NCBI RefSeq assembly: GCF_030756675.1
Contig: NZ_JAVBXD010000020.1
Coordinates: 16,998-80,997 of the forward strand
Source of the DNA: Bacillus multifaciens
GTDB lineage: Bacteria; Bacillota; Bacilli; Bacillales; Bacillaceae_G
DNA length: 64,000 bases
Direction of reading: 5' to 3'
The translations under genes were made by a program, and so were the position numbers. Positions 1-10,200 of this stretch are shown here, piece by piece; position 1 is the stretch's first letter; each line of letters starts with the position of its first letter. Below the pieces are notes generated by a model. It did no database searches and had not been told where the DNA came from. It saw nothing but the letters and a program-made list of their open reading frames with translations.

Positions 1-41
1 AAATAAACAAGCTCTACGGAATTCTATAAAAGGTGATTAGC

Positions 42-1223
42 ATGAAAAAAGACATATTATTTGTTATTAATAATTTGAACTGCGGTGGAGCTGAGAAGTC
101 GTTAATTTCTCTATTGAATACGATTGATTACTCTCGTTATAATGTAGATTTATTTCTATTTAAGCACGAAGGTTTATTCTTTAATAAAATACCTACCCAA
201 GTAAATATATTAGAAGAACCTTCTGAGTATCGGTTGTTTGATATGTCCATAAAAGCAGCTACTATGCAATGCTTGCGGCAAGGGAAAATCAATATCGCCT
301 TATCGAGGGTTTGTGCAGGCTACATATTTAAAAGTGAGAAAAACAGTGCTCGTTGCGAACAAAGGGTCTGGCGTTATTTATCCCAATCTTTGCAAACTCT
401 TCATAAAACATATGATGTAGCAATTGGGTACTTAGAAAAGAACCCCGTTTACTTTTGTGTAGATAAGGTAAAGGCAAACAAAAAAATTGGCTTTATCCAT
501 ACCGACTATGATAAGTTCGGAATGGATTCTAACCTTGACATGCAGTATTTTCGTTCATTAGATCATATCGTAACAGTGTCAGAAGAATGCGCGAATGTTT
601 TAAAACAAAGATTTCCTATATACAAGGATAAGATTGGTGTTATTCATAACATAGTATCTCCAAGTATGATTTATAAAATGTCGCAAGAAAAAGCAGCTAT
701 AAAGCATAAGGGGATAAAACTTGTTTCTGTAGGGAGGTTAAGCAATGAAAAAGGATTCGATTTTGCTGTAAAGGCATGTAAGAATCTTGTTCAAAATGGA
801 TATGAAATAAAGTGGTATATCATTGGCGAAGGCGAGGAACGGAATAAGCTAGCAAGAATGATAGAAGAGAACCATCTCCAAGAGCATTTTTTTCTGTTAG
901 GAATGAAAGAAAATCCATATCCATATATAAAAGAAGCCGATATATATGTTCAATCATCTAGATTTGAAGGGAAATCGATTGCAATAGACGAAGCAAAAAT
1001 ACTACATAAACCAATAGTGGTAACAAACTTCAGTACAGCTAAAGATCAAATAAAACATGAAGAAAACGGGATTATAGTAGAGATGAACGGTAATGCAATT
1101 GCAGAAGGAATTCAAAAATTGATACATGATGAAAAGTTAAGGAATAAGTTAATACAGAATTTATCAAATGAAGAGCTGGGAACCGAGTCGGAGATAGAAA
1201 AATTATACACATTATTGAAGTAG
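42..1223 (+). CDS. Glycosyltransferase family 4 (polysaccharide locus)
   Basis: Predicted cytosolic GT-B glycosyltransferase that adds a sugar from a nucleotide-sugar donor to a growing lipid-linked glycan. The N-terminal Rossmann half has the acceptor-side GGAEKS loop (about residues 15-20). The C-terminal half has the family pattern VSVGRLSNEKG (about 228-238) and the donor-binding EGKSIAIDE motif (about 309-317), the E-x7-E signature of GT4. I chose ATG 42 because AAAGGTG lies 7 nt upstream; the in-frame GTG at 33 sits inside that ribosome binding site. Length (393 aa) is normal. It leads a run of plus-strand glycan genes that must start before the window. The sugar and linkage cannot be read from sequence. 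Confidence 0.9.
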   Translation: MKKDILFVINNLNCGGAEKSLISLLNTIDYSRYNVDLFLFKHEGLFFNKIPTQVNILEEPSEYRLFDMSIKAATMQCLRQGKINIALSRVCAGYIFKSEKNSARCEQRVWRYLSQSLQTLHKTYDVAIGYLEKNPVYFCVDKVKANKKIGFIHTDYDKFGMDSNLDMQYFRSLDHIVTVSEECANVLKQRFPIYKDKIGVIHNIVSPSMIYKMSQEKAAIKHKGIKLVSVGRLSNEKGFDFAVKACKNLVQNGYEIKWYIIGEGEERNKLARMIEENHLQEHFFLLGMKENPYPYIKEADIYVQSSRFEGKSIAIDEAKILHKPIVVTNFSTAKDQIKHEENGIIVEMNGNAIAEGIQKLIHDEKLRNKLIQNLSNEELGTESEIEKLYTLLK

Positions 1224-1243
1224 TATAGAAAGGGCATAATCAT

Positions 1244-2431
1244 ATGATTATACAAGCAGTAGCTTTTACATTACTTGTTGTAATAGCAATTATCATATTG
1301 ATTGATTTAGTTCCTATATGTAAAGCTTGGATAAGCAGAATAAAAATAGGAAGATATACGAATCAAAATGTATGGAATCAATCAATTACTAATATAGGTG
1401 TGAAATGGCTAAATAAAACGCCAAAAATTAAAGTAACGGATAATACGAGATTAATAGCCATTGATATGCTGAAAGGGAACTATACAGAACGTGCTATACA
1501 GCACTGGCAAGAAGCAGCTTTACTACTGGGATTGGCAGAATATTTGAAGTGTAACGACGATAAAGAAGTGAAGCATGAAATTACGAAATTTTTAGATTCG
1601 AAATTCGATCGTAATGGGCAATGGATAAATAAGCCTCAATATGTAGATGGTGCAATACTTGCCTATGCTGTTATGAAACTGAATTTTGTAGACATAGATA
1701 CATACAAACAAGCATTAGATACTGTTTGGGAAATGATCCAAGGCCATATAGGAGAAGACGGCACTGTACAATATAGAAAGTTCATGAAGCATTATAGATA
1801 TGTAGATACTATCGGTTTCATATGCCCGTTTTTAGTTTCTTATGGTGTCCGATATAAAAAAGCTGAATGTATAAACTTAGCAGTAAAGCAGATTAAGGAG
1901 TATGAACAGTACGGTATGTTGAAGCAATATAATATACCGTGTCATGCTTATGATCTGAAGAGTAAAACGCCTCTTGGATTATATGGGTGGGGAAGAGGGC
2001 TTGGTTGGTTTGCTATAGGTCTTATCGATGCTTGGAATGAACTTCCAGAAAATAGTGAGTACAAATACGAGCTAGAAGAAAGCGTCAAACGATTTGCCAA
2101 AGCTGCCCAGGGTTTTCAGCAAAATAACGGAAACTGGAACTGGATGGTAACGAGGGCAGAATGTACACCAGATTCTTCTACAACAGCAACATTATGCTGG
2201 TTTATGCTTCAGGCAGCAAAAATAGAAGAGATTTCAGAAGAATGCTTAAAAAGTGGAGAAAAGGCTATTCATTATTTAATGAAAGTGACGAGAAGGAATG
2301 GAGCAGTAGATTTTTCACAAGGCGACACAAAGGACATAGGTGTATATTCTATGCGGTTTGATATACTTCCCTTTACGCAAGGGTTCTGTATTAGAATGAT
2401 AAATTCATCTAACAATTCTAAGGTTGTGTGA
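1244..2431 (+). CDS. Membrane-anchored GH88/GH105-like glycoside hydrolase
   Basis: Resembles the alpha/alpha-barrel unsaturated glucuronyl / rhamnogalacturonyl hydrolases (YesR/YteR, GH88/GH105). Visible marks are YVDTIGF with the likely catalytic Asp (D188), the barrel motif GWGRGLGW (248-255), and DSSTTAT further on. Residues 3-22 form one hydrophobic helix, so the enzyme is probably anchored by an uncleaved N-terminal segment. Start ATG 1244 follows an AGAAAGGG site; the gene lies 20 nt after the GT4 and 6 nt before the acetyltransferase, so the three look co-transcribed. A hydrolase of this family is unexpected in a biosynthetic cluster; it could trim or edit the polymer. Substrate unknown. 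Confidence 0.78.
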   Translation: MIIQAVAFTLLVVIAIIILIDLVPICKAWISRIKIGRYTNQNVWNQSITNIGVKWLNKTPKIKVTDNTRLIAIDMLKGNYTERAIQHWQEAALLLGLAEYLKCNDDKEVKHEITKFLDSKFDRNGQWINKPQYVDGAILAYAVMKLNFVDIDTYKQALDTVWEMIQGHIGEDGTVQYRKFMKHYRYVDTIGFICPFLVSYGVRYKKAECINLAVKQIKEYEQYGMLKQYNIPCHAYDLKSKTPLGLYGWGRGLGWFAIGLIDAWNELPENSEYKYELEESVKRFAKAAQGFQQNNGNWNWMVTRAECTPDSSTTATLCWFMLQAAKIEEISEECLKSGEKAIHYLMKVTRRNGAVDFSQGDTKDIGVYSMRFDILPFTQGFCIRMINSSNNSKVV

Positions 2432-2437
2432 TTGAGT

Positions 2438-2998
2438 ATGATAAAAAGACTGGTCAATTTTTTAAAGGCTAGATTGAAAAAGTTTGTACTAGATGAAATA
2501 TGGTTAGAAGATTATATAAAGCTGGGAATGAAGATAGGAAATAATTGTTCTATCCAACCAGGAGTAATATTTGACTACTCTCATTGCTGGTTAATAAGGA
2601 TAGGTAACAATGTTACTATAGCACCACAAGCGTATTTATTAGCCCATGATGCTAGTACAAAAAGATTAAATGGTTATACGAAAGTCGCTAGTATTACTAT
2701 AGAAGATAATGTGTTTATTGGTGCAAGAGCTTTAATTATGCCAGGGGTTACTGTAGGTAAGAACTCAATAGTTGCAGCTGGAAGTATAGTAACAAAATCC
2801 GTACCAGAAGGAAGTATAGTAGCTGGCAATCCGGCAAAAGTCATATCTACGGTAGAGAGCTACATAGAAAAGAATAGAACATTAAGTAGTGTTGCTAAAA
2901 TTTATGATAGCAGCTTCACTATTCAAGGGAATATATCCCATTCTGATAAGGAAAAAATGTATGAAGAACTAGTGAATGGCATAGGCTTTATCGAATAA
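2438..2998 (+). CDS. Hexapeptide-repeat O-acetyltransferase
   Basis: Left-handed beta-helix acyltransferase of the maltose/galactoside O-acetyltransferase type, probably transferring acetyl from acetyl-CoA to a sugar of the polymer. Hexapeptide turns are clear ([54 protein letters not shown]), and H70 in LLAHDAS is the expected catalytic base. The first 30 residues are a basic amphipathic stretch. Start is ATG 2438 (an in-frame TTG at 2432 is the alternative); the gap to the hydrolase stop is only 6 nt, which suggests translational coupling. 186 aa is typical. The acceptor sugar is unknown. Confidence 0.85.
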   Translation: MIKRLVNFLKARLKKFVLDEIWLEDYIKLGMKIGNNCSIQPGVIFDYSHCWLIRIGNNVTIAPQAYLLAHDASTKRLNGYTKVASITIEDNVFIGARALIMPGVTVGKNSIVAAGSIVTKSVPEGSIVAGNPAKVISTVESYIEKNRTLSSVAKIYDSSFTIQGNISHSDKEKMYEELVNGIGFIE

Positions 2999-3025
2999 GG
3001 ACCTTTCGCAAAAGGTTATTTTTAT
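2999..3025 (+). terminator. Weak hairpin after the acetyltransferase gene
   Basis: ACCTTT-CGCA-AAAGGT (3001-3016) is followed by TATTTTTAT. The stem is only 6 bp, so this is a weak terminator candidate. Confidence 0.35.
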
Positions 3026-3048
3026 AAGGAATTTTGGGATGGAAACGT

Positions 3049-3086
3049 GTAGCTTACTATGTGTATAGCAGAGCTACTCTTTTTTT
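3049..3086 (+). terminator. Hairpin with T-run
   Basis: GTAGCT (3049-3054) pairs with AGCTAC (3072-3077) and TCTTTTTTT follows. The loop, containing ACTATGTGTATAGCAG, resembles the core of the bcr-type repeats elsewhere in the window, so this could be a decayed repeat acting as terminator. Confidence 0.4.
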
Positions 3087-3199
3087 CGTCCTATTTTAAT
3101 ATACATGGTAGAGCAGGTGCAAGCGGAATGTATTAAGAATATGAATTTACAAAATAGATCTGATTTAGTGGAAAGTATTTTTTTAGAGAGGGAGAAATC

Positions 3200-3292
3200 A
3201 TGATAAAACGTTATAAAGAGCTAGACTCTCTTAGGGGCATTGCTGCAGCAAATAATAGAATTGTTATTCCATGGAGAAAAAAGGTCAGTTGA
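3200..3292 (+). pseudogene. Acyltransferase family 3 (OafA-like), N-terminal fragment
   Basis: A good ribosome binding site (GAGGGAG) precedes ATG 3200, which opens a 30-codon frame starting MIKRYKELDSLRGIAA. The K-E-L-D-S-L-R-G-I-A-A pattern is the conserved start of membrane acyltransferase-3 proteins (OafA/YrhL), normally 340-600 aa and followed by ten membrane segments. Here the homology stops after about 16 residues and a TGA ends the frame at 3292; no further OafA-like sequence is seen before the next gene at 3396. It is best read as the stub left by a deletion inside a polymer O-acetylation gene. The short match makes the family call likely rather than certain. Confidence 0.6.
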
Positions 3293-3395
3293 AGAATAGA
3301 AAATAATGAAGAGAACTACCTAACCTAAGGATAGCAGGAGAAAAATTATTTTATGGACTATCCAATTGAAGGAAATACTTAGAAGGGGGTTCGGT

Positions 3396-4322
3396 ATGGG
3401 ACAAATAAAGGTAAAAAGCACGTTGGTTTTTGTTTGGAACACATTGGTTGATATAAAAATTCAAGGCTTGAATAGAGCGCTTATTATGAAAGATTGGTTT
3501 ATGAAAAAATTGTTTAGACCGCCTATCATTCAGTCTATAGACGACACTCTAGCCAAAATAATTTATAATAAGGCTTCTATAGCTAGGTACGGTGATGGTG
3601 AGTTTAAATTAATTCAGAATCGAGATATAACATTTCAACAAGCTGATCATTTGTTGTCCAAAAGGTTAAGAGAAATATTGTTAAGCGAAGATCATCATTT
3701 CTTAGTTTGTTTGCCAGATGTCTTTCAAGACCTAACAAAATATGCAGATGAACCAAGGGATTATTGGAGTCTCCATATCGCGAAATTTAGATTAAAGTGG
3801 TACAAAAATTTTAAAAAAGGAAAAATATATTACAATTCTTTTATATCGAGAATTTATTATCCTTTCCGTGATAAATCAAAATGTAAAGATTGGTTTATGT
3901 TATTAAAATTAATATGGAAGGACAGAGATGTAGTTGTAATAGAAGGAAATAAGAGTAGATTAGGTGTTGGAAATAACTTGTTTGATAATGTTAAATCGCT
4001 TGAAAGAATTTTAGTACCAGAGGAACATGCATTTTCACATTATAATAAAATCTTAACAGCAGCTAAACAAACTGATCCATCTAAATTAATTCTATTAGCA
4101 GTTGGACCTACCGCCACTGTATTGGCATACGATTTATATAAGGCGGGATATCAAGCCGTCGATATAGGACATGTAGATATTGAATACGAATGGTTTTTAA
4201 GACAAGCAAAAACAAAAATTAAAATTGAAAATAAATACGTATGCGAAGCAGGGGCCGGACAAGGTGTAGGAGATATTCAAGATGAAAAATATTTGAGTGA
4301 AATTAAAGCTGTAATAAGATAA
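3396..4322 (+). CDS. GT-D fold glycosyltransferase (DUF1792)
   Basis: Resembles the C-terminal GT-D glycosyltransferase family first described in streptococcal serine-rich-protein glycosylation (DUF1792). The N-terminal signature ARYGDGEFKLI (RYGDGEF at about 64-70) and the following DITFQQADHLLSKRLREIL match the family start. In this fold the D-G-E residues bind the metal/nucleotide sugar. ATG 3396 has GAAGGGGG 6-7 nt upstream; the in-frame TTG 3366 lacks a site. The 309-aa length fits a stand-alone domain. It lies between the acyltransferase remnant and the GT2 gene, and likely adds one residue of the repeat unit. Donor and acceptor are not deducible. Confidence 0.8.
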   Translation: MGQIKVKSTLVFVWNTLVDIKIQGLNRALIMKDWFMKKLFRPPIIQSIDDTLAKIIYNKASIARYGDGEFKLIQNRDITFQQADHLLSKRLREILLSEDHHFLVCLPDVFQDLTKYADEPRDYWSLHIAKFRLKWYKNFKKGKIYYNSFISRIYYPFRDKSKCKDWFMLLKLIWKDRDVVVIEGNKSRLGVGNNLFDNVKSLERILVPEEHAFSHYNKILTAAKQTDPSKLILLAVGPTATVLAYDLYKAGYQAVDIGHVDIEYEWFLRQAKTKIKIENKYVCEAGAGQGVGDIQDEKYLSEIKAVIR

Positions 4323-4357
4323 GCATAAAGGATGTAGCAGATGGGAGTAATGTAGAG

Positions 4358-5374
4358 GTGAAAAGATTGTGCGAATTAATAAGTGTGATTGTTCCCATAT
4401 ACAATGTGGAAAAATGGCTACCTCGATGTATTGAAGGCATTTTAAATCAGCCGTTTACCAATATTGAATTAATTCTTGTTAATGATGGTTCGTCAGATAA
4501 ATGTGGTAAAATATGCGAGGAATATGCAAAAAAAGATAATAGAATTAAAGTAATACATAAAGAAAACAAAGGGGTGAGCAGCGCAAGAAATGCAGGGATT
4601 GAAGTTGCCACAGGAAAGTATATAGTGTTTATTGATCCTGACGATGAGATAAGTAAAAGCTATTTTACTAAATTATATAGCACTGCGGAAAATTATAACT
4701 GTGATGCGGTAATATGCGGATACGAAACAATTCCTAACCATAGTATAATCACTCCTAATTTTAAGTTAAATACTGTTATGAATGGGAGGGACTTTGTATT
4801 AAGTTCTTCAAATATTCATTCTAGTAATGATCTGTGTTTCTCATGGAGATATATGTATAATTTAAGCACTATAAAAGACAAAAACATCAGATTCAATGAA
4901 CAAGTGTTTATTGGAGAAGATGTTATTTTTAATTTGGAGTTTCTACTGAAGTCACAAAGAGTATGTGCGCTATCAGAAATTCTATATTTTTATAATGTAA
5001 ATAATGTAAATAGTTTAATGAGAGCTCCGTTTAAACCAAATTTAGAGGGAAGTTTAGTTTTACAATATAAAATAAGAAAACAGCTTTCCAAAGAATTTAG
5101 TTTATTACAAGAGAAACATTTTAGAAAAGATATGGCAAATTACTATATAAACAACATATATAGGCTATTAATTAATAATTTAAAAAGCGATCCTTATGCG
5201 AATGTGAATAGTGCGTTTCGTAGGATTGTAAATTATGAGATGTTCTCTGATAGTTTCAAGGAAATCGGCTTTTCATATCAATGTAATAATTTTAAAGAGT
5301 ATCTTTATTATTTAGCTTTAAAATTTAAGGTGTACCCATTAATTATTCAAGCATATAAAAGAGAAATGATATAA
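4358..5374 (+). CDS. Glycosyltransferase family 2
   Basis: GT-A inverting glycosyltransferase acting at the cytoplasmic face. It begins with the family hallmark ISVIVPIYNVEKWL, then LVNDGSSDKCGKICEEYA, the acceptor-region VSSARNAGIEVATGKYI, and FIDPDDEIS, where DPDD is the metal-binding DxD equivalent. A FNEQVFIGEDVIF segment supplies the catalytic-base ED. Start GTG 4358 is a compromise: upstream GGGAGT is about 10 nt away, and an in-frame TTG lies at 4367. The stop codon TAA (5372-5374) lies in the first bases of a bcr-type repeat, so the natural C-terminus may have been altered by the insertion. Sugar specificity unknown. Confidence 0.88.
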   Translation: MKRLCELISVIVPIYNVEKWLPRCIEGILNQPFTNIELILVNDGSSDKCGKICEEYAKKDNRIKVIHKENKGVSSARNAGIEVATGKYIVFIDPDDEISKSYFTKLYSTAENYNCDAVICGYETIPNHSIITPNFKLNTVMNGRDFVLSSSNIHSSNDLCFSWRYMYNLSTIKDKNIRFNEQVFIGEDVIFNLEFLLKSQRVCALSEILYFYNVNNVNSLMRAPFKPNLEGSLVLQYKIRKQLSKEFSLLQEKHFRKDMANYYINNIYRLLINNLKSDPYANVNSAFRRIVNYEMFSDSFKEIGFSYQCNNFKEYLYYLALKFKVYPLIIQAYKREMI

Positions 5375-5538
5375 ATCGCAATTAAAAACATGATATAAAG
5401 ATTTTGGAAGAAAAGCCTAGATAGCTGTGTATAGAGGCATTCAACTGTAATCCAAAAGGAGAGAGCGGGTGCAGGTCGTTATTTATTCTACATAGCAGCA
5501 GCGACTTGTATGTCGGAAAATTAAAATAGCTTTATAGA
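5369..5538 (-). repeat. bcr-type intergenic repeat, copy 1
   Basis: One of about ten related elements in this window. It begins ATATAAATCG and ends near GCTTTATAGAG, with the shared landmarks CTGTGTATAGAGG (core hairpin), GCGGGTGCAGG and CTACATAGCAGCAGCGACTTG. This copy is diverged and covers the stop codon of the preceding GT2 gene. Strand follows the convention that plus copies read CTGACCGCTTCTATGCATGG. Confidence 0.6.
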
Positions 5539-5591
5539 GATAGTATCTTTCAATGAAAAGTGGTTCTATATTTTTGGAAGCAGGGGGAAAA

Positions 5592-7139
5592 ATGAGAGTT
5601 AGAAATTCAATTATCAATATATCAGCCGGCATAGGTAGTCAAGTTATTATTACAATATTAAGTTTTGTCTCAAGAACAATGTTCATTACTTACTTAGGAG
5701 TTGAGTACTTAGGGGTAAATGGACTATTTACAAATGTATTAGGAATGTTATCTTTAGCTGAGGCAGGAATAGGATCTGCTATTATATATAATCTTTATAA
5801 ACCAGTAGCAGATAATGATGAAGAAAGAATCAATGTGCTAATGAAATTTTATAAAAAGGCATATATGGTAATCGCCTTAATCGTCTTACTGTTGGGATTA
5901 GCGCTTCTTCCTTTTCTTGGATATATTGCTAAAGATGCAAAAGTTGAAAATATTCATGTGATTTACATCATTTTTTTACTGAATACGGCTTCGTCGTATT
6001 TATTTTCTTATAAAAGCTCATTTTTAAATGTTTGTCAAAAGGGATATATTGTTACAGGAGTTTACTCTATTTCATCCATTGTGTCTACTTGTATTAAGCT
6101 GGGAATTTTATATTTTACACACAGTTATATTTTATATCTCATAATAGATATTGTGATAACAATTACTACCGCTGCAGGTTTGGCAGTGATGGTAGATAAA
6201 ATGTACCCATTCTTAAAAAACAAAACAGCAAGTAAATTAGATGATGAAACAAAAAGTAATATTGTAAAAAATGTAAAAGCCTTAATATTACATAATATAG
6301 GTGGATACGCTGTTTTTGGTACTGATAACATGTTGATTGCTTTTTTTGTCAGTGTGAAAGCTGTCGGTTTGTATTCTAATTATTATATGTTAATCAATAT
6401 TTGCAGGACGTTTATAAATCAAGTTTTTGATAATATGAATCATAGTGTAGGAAACTTAGTAGCAAAAGAAAGCGATGATAAAATTTATAGCGTATTTAAG
6501 GTTACTATGTTTTGTAACTTTTGGATCTACTCATTCTTTACGATATCTTTGTATGTTCTAATGGAACCATTCATTACCTTGTGGATTGGTTCAAAATTTA
6601 TAATGGATACAAGTGTATTGATAATATTGATAATTAATTTTTATGTGTCAGGAATGAGACGTTCTATATCTATGGTGAAAACAACATCCGGAATTTTTCA
6701 TGAAGACCGATACGCTCCCTTTTTAGAGGCTACTGTGAATCTTGGTATTTCTATTATTTTAGTTCAATATATGGGCATAACAGGTGTTTTCATCGGAACG
6801 CTTATAAGCACCTTGGCAGTTCCATTTTGGATTGCACCTTATTTAGTATATAAAAAGGTATTTCATCAACCAGTAAGGAATTACTTTTTAAAATATGCGT
6901 ATTATGCAGCAATAGGAATTGGAACCTGTCTGATAACAAGTTTTGTATGTAGTCTCATTTCATATGGGGGTTTTTTACAATTAATCGTAAGAGTGGTTGT
7001 TTGTTTAATTATTCCAAATATACTGTATACACTTATTTTTTATAAAACAGATGAGTTTAAATATTTATTTGGAATTGTAAAAAAAATAATAGGAATGCTT
7101 ATTGGTAAATTAGGAATAAACAAGAAAATCACCTTTTAA
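5592..7139 (+). CDS. Wzx-type polysaccharide flippase
   Basis: Oligosaccharide-lipid flippase of the MATE/PST superfamily, moving undecaprenyl-linked repeat units across the membrane. It opens with the family N-terminus (RNSIINISAGIGSQVIITILSFVSRTMFI), followed by LGVEYLGVNGLFTNVLGMLSLAEAGIGSAI, typical of TM1-2. Roughly 12-14 hydrophobic segments span the 515 residues. ATG 5592 has AGGGGGA just upstream; the in-frame ATG 5553 lacks a site. A cognate Wzy polymerase is not seen in the window and may lie upstream. A bcr repeat separates it from the GT2 gene. Confidence 0.88.
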   Translation: MRVRNSIINISAGIGSQVIITILSFVSRTMFITYLGVEYLGVNGLFTNVLGMLSLAEAGIGSAIIYNLYKPVADNDEERINVLMKFYKKAYMVIALIVLLLGLALLPFLGYIAKDAKVENIHVIYIIFLLNTASSYLFSYKSSFLNVCQKGYIVTGVYSISSIVSTCIKLGILYFTHSYILYLIIDIVITITTAAGLAVMVDKMYPFLKNKTASKLDDETKSNIVKNVKALILHNIGGYAVFGTDNMLIAFFVSVKAVGLYSNYYMLINICRTFINQVFDNMNHSVGNLVAKESDDKIYSVFKVTMFCNFWIYSFFTISLYVLMEPFITLWIGSKFIMDTSVLIILIINFYVSGMRRSISMVKTTSGIFHEDRYAPFLEATVNLGISIILVQYMGITGVFIGTLISTLAVPFWIAPYLVYKKVFHQPVRNYFLKYAYYAAIGIGTCLITSFVCSLISYGGFLQLIVRVVVCLIIPNILYTLIFYKTDEFKYLFGIVKKIIGMLIGKLGINKKITF

Positions 7140-7231
7140 CCTAGATAATATAATTTTACAATATCGTTAACATATCCAATCCCTTGCCTTTATATAGCAT
7201 AATATATAGAAAAATGAAAAGGTGTGATTGG

Positions 7232-10200
7232 ATGGAGACATATGTAATAGAGTTAGATAGGTGGAATATTAAAAACAATGGGACAAATTCCTTTGCTACT
7301 ACAAAGGGAATAAATGATGCGTTAGTGTGGGCTAAATCTGAAGGCTATAATCATATTATATTACCAGGCGGCACATATAAGTTAAAAATCGACAGTACAA
7401 CTTTTTCATGTATTGTTATGCAAAGTAATATGCATTTTGAAATGGCGGATGGATGTATATTGCAGTTAGAAGCGAATTCATCGCCTTGGTATAGGATATT
7501 TGAAGTCAAAGGAATTAAAAATACAAAGATTAGCGGTGGGAAAATAGCTGGAGATAAAAACATACACATATATGAATTAGGAGTAAAATTTGTAAGAGGA
7601 GGCGTCAATGCTGACGGTTCATTGAATAATCAATCAAACTTTATTCGCAGTGAAATAATAGATAGATATAAAGATCCAGGATTGTTGAAATCTTTTAGAC
7701 TATGGTCTATTTCGGGTTTGGCTGCCAAAGTATATAGTTTTTATCAGTATAAAGATACGGTTTCTGCTAGTACGCTGGCCGGTTTTAGAACAAATGTACA
7801 ATTTGCCCCGACGGAGTCAACAGGAAGAGGGTGGTTTGCACCAATAGCCAATGCTAATAAGATGGTTTTTGTGATTGACATTACCTCAACGCCGTTAAGT
7901 GATACTCAAATTGCTCAACTTACTGCTACAGTTACTAGTGAAAACTATACCCATGAGTGGGGACAAGGCATAGAAATAACTGGTTCAAATAATATTGAGA
8001 TAAATAATGTAGAGGTATGCGAATGTACTGGGGATGCTATTTCTACGGGATGGCTGCAATATAGAGTTAACCCGGATGAGTATACGCAAGAAGAAATGGG
8101 GTCACATATCTATATTAACGATTGTGATCTTCATCATTGCAGAAGACAAGGAATTACCCTTGGTGGCTCAAATGATATTTATATTTATAATAATAAAATA
8201 CATCATATCGGAAAAGCGAGTGATAATGTTTCATCGGATTTTCGTAATGGGACTGCTCCAATGTTCGGGATAGATATTGAGTCTCTGGTCAGTGAAAGCA
8301 ATATACCATATAAATCTCCTTACTACGGAAAAGATGGATTAGAATTAAATTTTAGAATCTATATTTACAAAAACTATATTTATAATAACGAAAGAGGACA
8401 TTTTGTAAACGCAGACGGTAACAATATAACAATAGAAGATAATACTTTTGAGAGTCGCAATGTTGGAGGCATTAGTTCGTATCCGACAAATATGTATGTA
8501 AAATATCTTAATAATATTTTTATTAGATGCGAGCTTTGGGTTGAGGGAGATAATTTTGTTAACGGGGTAATTGGAAACAATGCAAACGTAAAACTAGCCG
8601 ACATAAGAGGAGCCACAATACAAAATGTTCGCTTAAAAGACGGGATATTTTATGGCAATGGTAGTTATGGATACTTGGGAACACCTGCTGTAGATGTTGA
8701 AAACAGCACATTTTCTTTTAAAACGGCTCATGGTATGGGGAATTCTGCTCAAATATGTTTTGAAGAATGGGTAGGCAAAGTTCCTGCTGGAATTAGTGTA
8801 GATAAAGTATATTATGTAGTAAATCGAACGGACTATAGCTTCCGGGTTTCTGAAAAGATAAATGGTGAACCTGTAGCGATTTATGATTCAGGAGAATGGG
8901 GATTTAATGTAAGTAGATATAATTACGGGAGATGCTATATCTCAGATGTTGTAGTGGAAAGAGATTGGAATAATGACAGTTCACCAGGGTTTTCCCCTAT
9001 TCTGACAGGGGGGGTTATGAAGAATGTCGTAGTTAAGAATTACAATGTAGATATTAAGCCATTTGATAATTATGTGGGAAGACCGAATATAATAGACGGT
9101 TTAACTATAGTGGGAGCAGGCGGTAATATAAGTTCCTGCAATATAAGCGATAGTAAATTTATAACAGGAACGTATCGAGATATTACGCTAGGTTCTACGC
9201 AAAATCCTTATGTAGGTGTCTATGCAGAGAGTTGTTTATTTGAAAACATGGGTGTAAATCTTATTAACGCCGTCTTAAGTAATAGTAAGTTTATTAATAA
9301 TTGTACAGTTTATAAAAGCGATAATGTTCTACAGGCAATGTTAACTAATAGTTATTTAGAAAATAGTAAAATATTTCTTCACTGGCTGAGTTTACAAAAG
9401 GGAGTGCTCATAGCAAAATGTCTATTTAATAATGTAACTACGGACGTTAGTCCAAATACGATTATGATAGATAACTTAGATATAACTAACTCTTTAGCTG
9501 ACTTGAAAGCGCCTGTTGTTACAGCTACTCCAGGTGGAGGTGTATTTAGCGCTTCTCAAAAAGTAACACTAACTACGAATGAACCAGCTAACATGTATTA
9601 TACCCTTGATGGAACAACACCTACCACATCCAGTGCTTTATATACGGGAGGATTGACAATTTCACAATCCACTACATTAAAAGTTCTTGCAGTTGATAAC
9701 GCAGGAAATCAAAGTAAGGTAAAAGCATTTAGATATATAATTAAAACGGCTGCTCCGGCTGATGTCACAAATTTAATTGTTTCTGCTGTAAGGAATTCTA
9801 GTATTGATTTATCATGGACGAAAAGTACGTCTAAGGATGTTGTGATATACGATGTTTATAAAGGGGCAACTTTGTTAGGAAGTGTTACAGGAACAACATA
9901 TACTGCTACAGGGCTTGCTCCAGCAACTCTGTATACATTTACTGTAAAAGCGGTAGATAAGTTCGGGGTTGCTTCAAGCGGTGTATCAGTAACAGCTACT
10001 ACTACTAATGACAATACTCCGCCAAGTGATATAACAAATCTAGTTGCAAGCAGCATTTCAGTTAATACAGTTGGTTTAACTTGGACAAAGAGCGTATCCT
10101 CTAATGTTCAGTCATACGAGGTGTATCAAGGAGCTACTTTAATCAATTCTGTTACGACGCCTTACTATATTGTACCAGGATTGAAAGCTGCTACGGAATA

